NCBI GenBank assembly: GCA_022565015.1
Contig: JADFKI010000105.1
Location: forward strand, 1-11,055
Reading direction: 5' to 3'
Source of the DNA: Chloroflexota bacterium
GTDB taxonomy: Bacteria; Chloroflexota; Dehalococcoidia; Lucifugimonadales; JADFKI01
Length of the DNA stretch: 11,055 bases
Part shown: piece after piece, positions 1 through 5,639 of the stretch
How positions within the stretch are numbered: position 1 is the first letter of the stretch
Layout of the letters: every line of letters starts with the position of its first letter
The notes under the pieces: model-generated
The model's input: only the letters and a program-made list of their open reading frames with translations
Databases searched by the model: none
Told to the model about the DNA's origin: nothing
Made by a program: the position numbers and the translations under genes

Positions 1-14
1 CAGGAAACATTAAG

Positions 15-50
15 TTGACACTTTCGTAAGCATACGCTAACATATGCGCC
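15..50 (+). promoter_or_regulatory. Promoter/operator of arsR with a leaderless layout
   Basis: A perfect -35 hexamer TTGACA (15-20) is followed after exactly 17 bases by TAACAT (38-43, 4 of 6 matches to TATAAT). A transcript starting about 7 bases downstream would begin at or next to the arsR ATG (51), leaving no room for a ribosome binding site, so the mRNA is predicted to be leaderless. Two inverted repeats overlap the promoter: CGTA-4-TACG (25-36) and GCATA-8-TATGC (30-47). ArsR proteins commonly repress their own promoters through such sites, so this is a plausible auto-operator. Whether a second promoter lies further upstream is unknown because the window begins here. Confidence 0.6.
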
Positions 51-371
51 ATGCTGGACGAGGCCCTACGAGCCATAGCCGAGCCTAGACGCAGAGATAT
101 ACTGCGTCTGATCCGGAATACAGAGCTGCCGGCGGGCGAGATCGCCTCGCGATTCGACGTTACGCGGCCAGCTATCTCACAGCACCTGAAGATACTCGTG
201 GAGGCCGAGCTGGTAGCGGTCCGCAGACAGGGGACGCGCAGGCTGTATCGCGCACGCCCCGAAGGCCTGACGGAGCTACGCAGCTACCTAGAGGGGTTCT
301 GGCACGACAGCCTCCTGAAACTGGCCGAGGCTGCGGAAGAAGAGGAGCGCATTATTCGTGAACACGGCTGA
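51..371 (+). CDS. ArsR-family winged-helix transcriptional repressor
   Basis: This 106-residue protein has the compact winged-helix layout of ArsR regulators. It opens with EALRAIAEPRRRDILRLI, continues with a helix-turn-helix around residues 28-50 (GEIASRFDVTRPAISQHLKI) and then a wing with QGTRRLYRARPEG. It contains no cysteine at all, so the thiol metal sites of classical ArsR/SmtB sensors are absent; it probably responds to an organic ligand, to a partner protein, or not to a small molecule at all. Its last 14 bases overlap the GTG start of the following AHSA1-type gene. ArsR-AHSA1 pairs of this kind are common in actinobacteria and proteobacteria. The family call is firm; the ligand is unknown. 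Confidence 0.93.
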   Translation: MLDEALRAIAEPRRRDILRLIRNTELPAGEIASRFDVTRPAISQHLKILVEAELVAVRRQGTRRLYRARPEGLTELRSYLEGFWHDSLLKLAEAAEEEERIIREHG

Positions 372-825
372 AGGCTCCGGTGAAATAATCGACCTCGAAA
401 TACGAATAAACGCCCGTCCTGAGACGGTGTTCCCCTATCTCATCGACCCGGACAGGATGGTGATGTGGATGGGCGACAGCGTCGACCTGGACCCCCGGCC
501 CGGCGGAACATACGATGTCCACGTGCACGGTAACAACCACGCCAAGGGCGAATACGTAGAGGTAACCCCCTACAGTCGTGTCGTCTTTACATTCGGATGG
601 GAAAGAGAGAACAGCGAGGTGCCGCCAGGCTCCAGCACGGTGGAGATAACGCTTACTCCCGAGGGGGACGGCACGTTGTTGCGGCTCCGTCACGAGGGCC
701 TGCCCACCGATGAGATGCGCCAGGCTCATACTCAGGGATGGACGCACTACATGGACAGGCTGGCCAAGGCTTCCACGGGCGACGACCCAGGGCCAGACCC
801 GATGGCGTCAGGAGCCGGCCACTAG
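358..825 (+). CDS. SRPBCC/AHSA1-family protein coupled to ArsR
   Basis: The 155-residue product shows the AHSA1 (Bet v 1-like, SRPBCC) pattern. An N-terminal strand and helix (EIRINARPETVFPYLIDPDR) lead to the MVMWMG segment, then PGGTYDVHV, GEYVEVTPYSRVVFTFGW and a C-terminal helix with HEGLPTDEMRQAHTQGWTHY. The fold makes a hydrophobic cavity. Members next to arsR genes are usually annotated only as AHSA1 domain proteins, so the ligand is not known. The start is GTG at 358, with AGAGGAG (341-347) ten bases upstream inside arsR, so translation is coupled to the repressor. The last 20 or so residues (ASTGDDPGPDPMASGAGH) are low-complexity and probably disordered. Confidence 0.9.
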   Translation: MNTAEGSGEIIDLEIRINARPETVFPYLIDPDRMVMWMGDSVDLDPRPGGTYDVHVHGNNHAKGEYVEVTPYSRVVFTFGWERENSEVPPGSSTVEITLTPEGDGTLLRLRHEGLPTDEMRQAHTQGWTHYMDRLAKASTGDDPGPDPMASGAGH

Positions 826-894
826 CCGCCACAGATCGCGGCCGGGTAAAGGCTGCCGGCGCTTCCAGGCCCTGCCAAAGGGGCTGCCAAAATC

Positions 895-927
895 ATAGCC
901 AAGCTTGGGGCTATCACTCTTTTATTT
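895..927 (+). terminator. Probable intrinsic terminator after the arsR-AHSA1 unit
   Basis: ATAGCC (895-900) pairs with GGCTAT (909-914) around AAGCTTGG. The run CACTCTTTTATTT follows, giving the U-rich tract expected of a rho-independent terminator on the plus strand. It lies 70 bases after the AHSA1 stop. The rest of the 826-1089 gap shows no gene. A near-palindrome GTGTTTCGAGACAC (991-1004) in front of the next gene could be an operator, but no convincing promoter hexamers were found there. Confidence 0.5.
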
Positions 928-1089
928 CATTCGACCAATGTATTACAAGCATTTTGAAGAAACAGAACGGTAAATGACTAATTCAGTTTTGTGTTTCGAG
1001 ACACTGGCAAAGGGAGATTGGGGGAAGGCCTGGGTGGAAGGACGGTGAGCGGCAAGTTACAGATATTCTCAGCGAAAGGGGCATTTCGA

Positions 1090-1650
1090 ATGACAGCACA
1101 GTCCATGCCAAATCCAGTTGAGCTTTACGGAGAGGCGGTCAAGAACACACGGCAGATCATCGCCAACGTGAGGTCGGACCAGACGAGCGCCTCGACTCCG
1201 TGCAGCGACTGGAATGTGAAGGGTCTCATAGACCATATCCTTGAAGGAACAATGTTCTTCGCTGGGACCCTGGCCGGAGAGGAACCCGGGCAGCCAAGCG
1301 GCGACGGCAACCCCGCGGACATCTATCAGGCCGGCAAGGATAAGGTGCTGACGGGGGCTCAGAAGCCCGGGGCCATGGAAAAGAAGTACCAGACGCCCTT
1401 TGGTGAGATGTCTGGCGGCGCGTTCATGCTCGGCGCATTCATGGACAATCTCGTGCACGGATGGGACCTGGCCAAGGCCACAGGCCAGAACACGGAGTCG
1501 AATGAGAATCATGCACAGATCGTCTTCCAGGCCTTCGCACCGATGATGGATGGCGCGAGACAGGGCGGCGCCTTTGGCCCAGAGGTGTCCGTCCCCGACA
1601 ACGCAAGCAGCCAGCACAAGCTGCTGGGAATGATGGGCAGGCAGCCGTAG
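1090..1650 (+). CDS. TIGR03086-type metal-binding DinB/maleylpyruvate isomerase-like protein
   Basis: The product (186 residues from this start) matches the TIGR03086 branch of the mycothiol-dependent maleylpyruvate isomerase N-terminal/DinB fold. It has TPCSDWNVKGLIDHILEG near residues 36-53, DNLVHGWDLAKATGQ near 119-133, and a family-like tail FGPEVSVPD...LLGMMGR. His49, Asp119 and His123 have the H...(D/E)xxxH spacing of the zinc site in characterised maleylpyruvate isomerases, which suggests a divalent-metal-dependent, thiol-related activity; the substrate is unknown. An open frame extends upstream to GTG 991, but the ATG at 1090 begins just where family similarity begins and has GAAAGGGG (1074-1081) eight bases upstream. 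It probably forms one transcription unit with the next AHSA1 gene, 38 bases away. Confidence 0.85.
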   Translation: MTAQSMPNPVELYGEAVKNTRQIIANVRSDQTSASTPCSDWNVKGLIDHILEGTMFFAGTLAGEEPGQPSGDGNPADIYQAGKDKVLTGAQKPGAMEKKYQTPFGEMSGGAFMLGAFMDNLVHGWDLAKATGQNTESNENHAQIVFQAFAPMMDGARQGGAFGPEVSVPDNASSQHKLLGMMGRQP

Positions 1651-1688
1651 CCCGTTCACTGGGAAGCAAACCAGAGGAGGCATTAACG

Positions 1689-2087
1689 ATGGCATACAAG
1701 ACTATCGAACATCAAGTCCGGTTCAAGGCGCCGGCCAGCCAGATCTACGAGATGCTCATGGACTCTGAAAAGCACTCCGAGTTTACCGGCGGACCGGCTA
1801 AGATAGGCCGAGAGCCTGGCTCCGCATTCGAGGTGATGGGCGGCGCGATAAGAGGCGTAACGCTGGAGCTTCTGCCAAACAAACGAATCGTCCAGTCCTG
1901 GCGAGTAGCCGAAGACACGTGGCCGGACGATCACCTGTCCACCGCCATATTCATGCTGGAGGAGAAGGACGGCGAGACCCTGCTTCACTTCGTGCATGCC
2001 GGCGTTCCGGAGCAGGCCCACGACTCCATTAACGAGGGCTGGAAGACGTATTACTGGGACCCGATCGAGAAGGCACTGGAGAGCTAG
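1689..2087 (+). CDS. SRPBCC/AHSA1-family protein (activator of Hsp90 ATPase 1-like)
   Basis: This 132-residue protein is a textbook single-domain AHSA1 member. It starts with IEHQVRFKAPASQIYEMLMD, continues with SEKHSEFTGG, GSAFEVMGG, LELLPNKRIVQSWRV and DDHLSTAIFMLEE, and ends in HAGVPEQAHDSINEGWKTYY. Length is typical for a free-standing domain. It has a strong ribosome binding site, AGAGGAGG (1673-1680), eight bases before ATG. It is more like canonical AHSA1 proteins than the two other SRPBCC genes here, so the three are not simple tandem duplicates. A cytoplasmic lipid or small-molecule binding role is inferred from the fold only. Confidence 0.92.
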   Translation: MAYKTIEHQVRFKAPASQIYEMLMDSEKHSEFTGGPAKIGREPGSAFEVMGGAIRGVTLELLPNKRIVQSWRVAEDTWPDDHLSTAIFMLEEKDGETLLHFVHAGVPEQAHDSINEGWKTYYWDPIEKALES

Positions 2088-2118
2088 AGCCCCCTGATCG
2101 GACTCTTTACGGCGCGTA

Positions 2119-2145
2119 GAGGCCCGGCCAAAGCGACCGGGCCTC
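2119..2145 (+). terminator. Strong GC hairpin between two SRPBCC genes
   Basis: GAGGCCCGG (2119-2127) pairs perfectly with CCGGGCCTC (2137-2145) around a 9-base loop. No U-run follows; the next gene's binding site CGGAGGA (2154-2160) comes directly after. It may stabilise the upstream 3' end or attenuate read-through rather than terminate fully. Confidence 0.4.
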
Positions 2146-2164
2146 CGCACTTTCGGAGGACTGT

Positions 2165-2611
2165 ATGGCAATCGATGTCAGGGCCGAGGTGCAAATTGCT
2201 CGCACCAGGGAAGATGTCGCTGCCTACGTCGTTAATCCTGAAAACGACGCCCTATGGATCGGCGGCATCGAGTCGGCCCGGATGTTGACCGAACCGCCCG
2301 TCGGCGTGGGCACCAGGGTTGCCAGAGTCGCGTCCTTTATGGGCAAGCGGATAGAGTACACGCCTGAGGTCGTGGCCTACGAGGCGAACAGCCTGTTGAC
2401 CATGAGGACCGATAGGCCCTTCGACATGTTGATCAGCAACGAGTTCGAGGACTCCGACGGCGGCACACTGGCCCGCATTCGAATTCAGGGAGTCGGTTCG
2501 CGATTCTTCAGGCTGGCTGCGCCACTACTGGGCCCCGCCGTGAAACGAAACATAAAGAGCGACCTCAGAAACTTGAAGGCGATCCTGGAGGCCGTACCGG
2601 ACGACGGCTGA
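2165..2611 (+). CDS. SRPBCC-family protein (polyketide cyclase/dehydrase-like)
   Basis: This 148-residue protein fits the SRPBCC/polyketide-cyclase-like pattern. An N-terminal strand (DVRAEVQIARTREDVAAYV) precedes NPENDALWIGGIESARML, a central GVGTRVARVASFMGKRIEY, then LLTMRTDRPFDMLISNEFED, GTLARIRIQGVG and a long C-terminal helix ending LRNLKAILEAV. There is no signal peptide or membrane segment. The start is fixed by CGGAGGA (2154-2160) four bases before ATG. It is the last gene of the plus-strand group before a convergent, repeat-filled gap. Family membership is clear; no catalytic residues or ligand can be assigned. Confidence 0.85.
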   Translation: MAIDVRAEVQIARTREDVAAYVVNPENDALWIGGIESARMLTEPPVGVGTRVARVASFMGKRIEYTPEVVAYEANSLLTMRTDRPFDMLISNEFEDSDGGTLARIRIQGVGSRFFRLAAPLLGPAVKRNIKSDLRNLKAILEAVPDDG

Positions 2612-2911
2612 TCACGGCCGGCTATACAATTATCGAGACGGTATCGAAGACTATCGCCGGTAACGCCATGATCTCCTTCGATATCGGCTCCGCGCATCGC
2701 CTCATCCCTCCCGATGCCCCTGGTGAAAAAGCGCCATGCGACTTCCTGGTCCAGCGTTACATTTGTGGAGGGTTGGTCCTCTCTCTTCTTGAAACAGTTG
2801 AAGCACGATTATTGGTTGTAGTGGGTCCGGCATCTCTCACTTGTCAGTCGGATGTGTTGTTGGAAAGGGACTTGGGTATCGATAGTTAACAGAGCGATGG
2901 CTTCATCCCCC

Positions 2912-2985
2912 CTGGATTCTTCGTTGCGACTCTCCGTAGAGACGGAGTCCGACGATATCATGATTAAGGAGTCGGACAGAATGAC
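2912..2985 (+). repeat. Palindromic repeat A, copy 1, interrupted by an insertion
   Basis: A 21-base segment (2912-2932, core GGATTCTTCGTTGCGACTC) is identical to 3092-3112. In the second copy AGAATGAC follows at once, closing an ATTCT/AGAAT palindrome. Here the same AGAATGAC lies at 2978-2985, separated by 45 extra bases (2933-2977). The left flank is a C-run in both copies. Confidence 0.75.
2933..2977 (+). repeat. Inserted pair of TCCG-CGGA hairpin units
   Basis: This is the insert inside repeat A copy 1. It consists of TCCGT-AGAG-ACGGA (2933-2946) and a 29-base unit (2948-2976) bounded by TCCGAC and GTCGGA, with GTCCGAC/GTCGGAC pairing over 7 bp. The reverse complement of the 29-base unit matches the unit at 3175-3203 at 25 of 29 positions, so the same unit occurs in both orientations. 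Confidence 0.7.
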
Positions 2986-3091
2986 GTCGTGAGCACCACC
3001 TGTCGCCCTTAGCCTAGAGAAGGGTGTGGGACGTCACAGGGCCTGTTCCTCTTTGTATTCGTGTCGCATTATGCACCGGAACCGCCCCCCT

Positions 3092-3120
3092 CTGGATTCT
3101 TCGTTGCGACTCAGAATGAC
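3092..3120 (+). repeat. Palindromic repeat A, copy 2, uninterrupted
   Basis: This copy has GATTCT...AGAAT arms with TCGTTGCGACTC between them and no insert. It shows the ancestral form of the copy at 2912-2985. The unit resembles ATTCTTCG...AGAATGAC palindromes that are common in many bacterial genomes (general knowledge, not searched). Confidence 0.7.
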
Positions 3121-3142
3121 AGGAACTGCCTCTGTCACCCTG

Positions 3143-3231
3143 TCCGACTCCCTGTGAGGAATATCTTCGGACTCTCCGACTCCTTAATCTGTATATCCTC
3201 GGATTCCGTCCCCACGGACCGCTTCTGCGGA
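3143..3231 (+). repeat. Tandem cluster of four TCCG-CGGA hairpin units
   Basis: In order: a 29-base unit (3143-3171, TCCGACTCC...ATATCTTCGGA); a second 29-base unit (3175-3203, TCCGACTCC...ATATCCTCGGA); TCCGT-CCCC-ACGGA (3205-3218); and CCGC-TTCT-GCGG (3219-3230). Each unit is a short perfect-ended palindrome and they abut with 0-3 bases between them. Confidence 0.75.
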
Positions 3232-3290
3232 GAGTCAAGCGTAAGGTCTGGGGCATCAGGAGGGGCAGGCCTCCCGCCTATGGCCCTCGC

Positions 3291-4955
3291 CTATACCGAG
3301 CCGTCTACGGAGACGTCCAGAAGGGCGGGCTTGCCCAGGGCCAATGCTTCTTTAATCGCGCCCGCCAATTCCGCGGGATCCTCGACGCTTCGCCCGTACA
3401 TGCCCATCGCCTCGGCCATGCCCGCAAGATTCAGAGGCGTCGGGAAGTCCATCTGGAGATACTGACTCTGCGAGTCCTGCTCCTTGAGGATTTGCGATTT
3501 GTACACATCCATGTTGAGCTTGAGAATCCGATAGGAGCGATTGTTGCAGATAACGTACACCGCCGGTATGCCCGCGTTCGCCGCGGTCCAGAGCGCCTGC
3601 ACCGTCATCATTGCGCTGCCGTCGCCTATGATGCCGACGACGGGCCTGTCCGGGTTGGCCAGCTTGACGCCCAGCGTGCCTCCCATGCCCCAACCCAACG
3701 CGCCGCCCGTGATTCCAAGTATGCTGCCCGGGTCATCAAAGTCCATGGCTCCCATCACGGAGGCGCGGGTCGTAATGGAGTCGTCCACGATGATCGTATC
3801 GCTGGGCAGGGCGCCCGCGATCTCAGTCATCATGCGCTCGGTGGACATAGGGCTGACATCCCATCGGTCCTTGACGCGCTGGTCCCATGCGGCGTTCTGC
3901 GCGGCCTTCTCGTCTGCCAGCGAGACCGAGCGCCCCTTCGCGGCCTCTTTCGCCGAGCCCGACATCGTCGCGTCGAGAGCATCGGCAAGCTCTCCAAGTC
4001 CTACCCCGGTGTCGGAGATGATTCCGACGTCCGTTGGCTCGCTCTTGCCGATCTCGCCGGAATTCGAGTCCAGGTGAATGAGCTTGGCGGACGGATTCAG
4101 CGCACGTCCGGAGAAGTGAAAGTAGCCGGAAAAGACGCTGGTGCCCACGGCAAGAACCGCATCGGCGGACTCCAACAACGCCCGGCCTGCCGGCATGGTC
4201 GGGTTGATCATGCCGTGAAACTGAGGATGGCTCGTCGGGAAATTGACCTGCGAGAAGGTTGTGGCGTAGACCCTGGCGCCCAGGAGCTCGGCCACACGCA
4301 CGGCCTCCTGTGCCGCGCCCGATTGCCCCACGCGGTCGCCTACGATCATGACGGGTCTGCCGGCGCCGGCAAGAATCTCGGCGGCGTCCTGCACGGCCCG
4401 ACTGTCCGGTGCGGTCCGGAAGTAGCCGCGGGGAGAAGGCACGATCTCCACGTCTGCCTCGCCATCCAGGGCGTTGGCCGAGAACGCCAGATAGGTGGGC
4501 CCCGTGGGCGGGGTCTTCGCCTCGTTAAAGGCCCGACGCATCGCGCCGGGGACCTGCTCCGCATGGGTCACCTCTGTGCTCCACTTGGTGAACTGGGTCA
4601 CCATCTGCACCAGGTCCGAGCGGCCTTCGACCTGCTTGCGAACGTCCTTGTTGGCCGAGGTCAACACCAGTGGCGTACCGCCTTCATAGGCGTTGGTCAG
4701 GAGGCTGACGCCGTTGGCGAGTCCGCTGTCAATGTGCAGGCTAACGAAGGCCGGTCTGCCCGTACAACGAGCGTAGGCGTCCGCCATGCCCATCGCCACG
4801 CCCTCCTGTGTGGCAAGCAGATATTTGAAGCTCGGATAATTCTCCAGCTCGTCGAGGATTGGGCTTTCCGCAGTACCCGGATTGCCGAAGATATATTCGA
4901 CGCCTTCAGCCTTGAGCATCTCCATGAAGGCCTTCTTGCCAGTCATCCTTGCCAC
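3291..4955 (-). CDS. Thiamine-diphosphate-dependent enzyme, benzoylformate decarboxylase/acetolactate synthase-like
   Basis: The 554-residue product has the three-domain ThDP enzyme layout. The N-terminal Pyr domain contains FGNPGTAESPILDEL and the activating glutamate in ATQEGVAMGMADAYAR (Glu51). A histidine in VSLHIDSGLANG falls where benzoylformate decarboxylase has an active-site His. The middle domain has GRPVMIVGDRVG, and the C-terminal PP domain carries GDGS (about residue 444) through CNNRSYRIL, the GDG...NN cofactor motif. It should decarboxylate or ligate a 2-keto (or cleave a 2-hydroxyacyl) substrate; the substrate cannot be assigned. The GTG at 4955 is preferred because AAGGAGG (4964-4970) is eight bases upstream; an upstream ATG at 4988 would add 11 residues but lacks a site. 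It is the last gene of the thiolase-DUF35 operon. Confidence 0.9.
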   Translation of the reverse strand: MARMTGKKAFMEMLKAEGVEYIFGNPGTAESPILDELENYPSFKYLLATQEGVAMGMADAYARCTGRPAFVSLHIDSGLANGVSLLTNAYEGGTPLVLTSANKDVRKQVEGRSDLVQMVTQFTKWSTEVTHAEQVPGAMRRAFNEAKTPPTGPTYLAFSANALDGEADVEIVPSPRGYFRTAPDSRAVQDAAEILAGAGRPVMIVGDRVGQSGAAQEAVRVAELLGARVYATTFSQVNFPTSHPQFHGMINPTMPAGRALLESADAVLAVGTSVFSGYFHFSGRALNPSAKLIHLDSNSGEIGKSEPTDVGIISDTGVGLGELADALDATMSGSAKEAAKGRSVSLADEKAAQNAAWDQRVKDRWDVSPMSTERMMTEIAGALPSDTIIVDDSITTRASVMGAMDFDDPGSILGITGGALGWGMGGTLGVKLANPDRPVVGIIGDGSAMMTVQALWTAANAGIPAVYVICNNRSYRILKLNMDVYKSQILKEQDSQSQYLQMDFPTPLNLAGMAEAMGMYGRSVEDPAELAGAIKEALALGKPALLDVSVDGSV

Positions 4956-4998
4956 GGCGTCACCCTCCTTGCCGAGTGTTCTTGTCATAAAATGACAC

Positions 4999-5021
4999 GC
5001 CCCGACCTGAACGGCCGGGGC
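4999..5021 (-). terminator. GC hairpin between the DUF35 and thiamine-enzyme genes
   Basis: On the minus strand GCCCCG...CGGGGC forms a 6-bp stem with an 11-base loop. After GTGTCA comes TTTT, and a second small palindrome GTCAT-AAA-ATGAC (4984-4996) adjoins it. It could lower expression of the third gene relative to the first two (attenuation). The U-run is short and displaced, so full termination is doubtful. Confidence 0.35.
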
Positions 5022-5053
5022 TAAGTCGGTCTAAATAGCGATATTGAGGTCGA

Positions 5054-5470
5054 TCAGGCAGGCTTGAACTTAGGCAGCGAGATGGTGTCCGTAATTTCTT
5101 CGAACACCACCTCCAGAGCCATGCCGACCTGCAGCTTTTCCGGCGTCGGGTCCTCCATGACGATGTTCGTCGGCATAGTCGGGCCTTCTTCCAGCTCAAC
5201 GATGGCCGTGACGAACGGCACGTCCTCGACGAATCCCGGATGTGGCGCCCTCTCCACTATGCCGTACGTAAAGAGGGTAGCCTTGCCGCTGGCCTTAATC
5301 CAGGTCGTATCCCTGGAAAAGCAGCACGGGGATATGTCTCGTGGGTAGAAATAGGCCTCTCCGCAGGCGTTGCATTTGCGGAGCCACAGCTCGCCTTCCT
5401 TCGCCTTTTGCCAGTAGTGGTCAGACTCGCCCTGAGGGCTTGGAATCGGTTTTTTATATGCCTGGGTCAT
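5054..5470 (-). CDS. DUF35 Zn-ribbon/OB-fold protein, acyl-CoA-binding partner of the thiolase
   Basis: This 138-residue protein has the DUF35 arrangement. A helical N-terminus (HYWQKAKEGELWLRKC) leads into a rubredoxin-like ribbon with C33xxC36, then an OB-fold with GKATLFTYGIVERAPHPGF, PFVTAIVELEEGPTMPTNIV and LQVGMALEVVFEEI. The second half of the ribbon reads SPCC (Cys49-Cys50) rather than the usual CPxC, so its zinc coordination may be atypical. DUF35 proteins are encoded beside thiolase-like proteins. In the ChsH2/Ltp complexes they hold the CoA part of the substrate and are needed for thiolase-fold activity. The start is supported by GAGGAG (5480-5485) nine bases upstream. The gene sits between the thiolase and the ThDP enzyme in one orientation. 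Confidence 0.9.
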   Translation of the reverse strand: MTQAYKKPIPSPQGESDHYWQKAKEGELWLRKCNACGEAYFYPRDISPCCFSRDTTWIKASGKATLFTYGIVERAPHPGFVEDVPFVTAIVELEEGPTMPTNIVMEDPTPEKLQVGMALEVVFEEITDTISLPKFKPA

Positions 5471-5543
5471 GTTTCTTCACTCCTCGGTCTCACGGTCGGG
5501 TGCTGAAAAGCTCTTATGGTAATTCCAAAAGGCGTTAGCCTTG

Positions 5544-5622
5544 CCCCCTCCCTAGCTCTCCGCCGTCAAGCGGGAGTGAACCAGCATCCCTTCCCTCTAC
5601 AGGGGAAAGGCTAGGATGGGGG
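5544..5622. repeat. Palindromic repeat of the CCCTCCCTAGC family inside the operon
   Basis: An outer stem pairs CCCCCTCCCTAGC (5544-5556) with GCTAGGATGGGGG (5610-5622), 11 of 13 positions matching. Inner hairpins are CTCTCCGC/GCGGGAG (5557-5576) and CCCTTCCC...GGGGAAAGG (5588-5610). The sequence is of the same general family as the repeats at 10638-10836. It lies in the 169-base gap between the thiolase and DUF35 genes, so it would be transcribed as a large stem-loop within their mRNA. Confidence 0.7.
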
Positions 5623-5639
5623 TGTCGATACTATTTTCC

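Larger units (their letters stand above)
2612..3290. other. Convergent intergenic region without a supported gene
   Basis: This 679-base stretch lies between the plus-strand SRPBCC gene and the minus-strand thiamine-enzyme gene. Bases 2612-2900 show nothing convincing: the one open frame (2668-2889, 73 codons) has no binding site and no recognisable family. Bases 2907-3231 are packed with palindromic repeats, described separately. The segment 3007-3026 (CCTTAGCCTAGAGAAGG) may be the remnant of another palindrome. No clear U-run terminator was found for either converging gene. Confidence 0.6.

Noticed and set aside
2668..2889. A 73-codon plus-strand open frame in the convergent gap
   Set aside because: It has no ribosome binding site, no family resemblance and a composition unlike neighbouring proteins; it runs up to the repeat region.
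2907..3231. Possible CRISPR array
   Set aside because: Repeat units are palindromic, abutting or irregularly spaced, in both orientations, with no regular unique spacers and no cas genes.
3492..5024. A 510-codon plus-strand open frame opposite the ThDP-enzyme gene
   Set aside because: It is rich in Arg, His and Gly with no domain, as expected for an antisense shadow of a GC-rich gene; the minus strand carries clear ThDP motifs.
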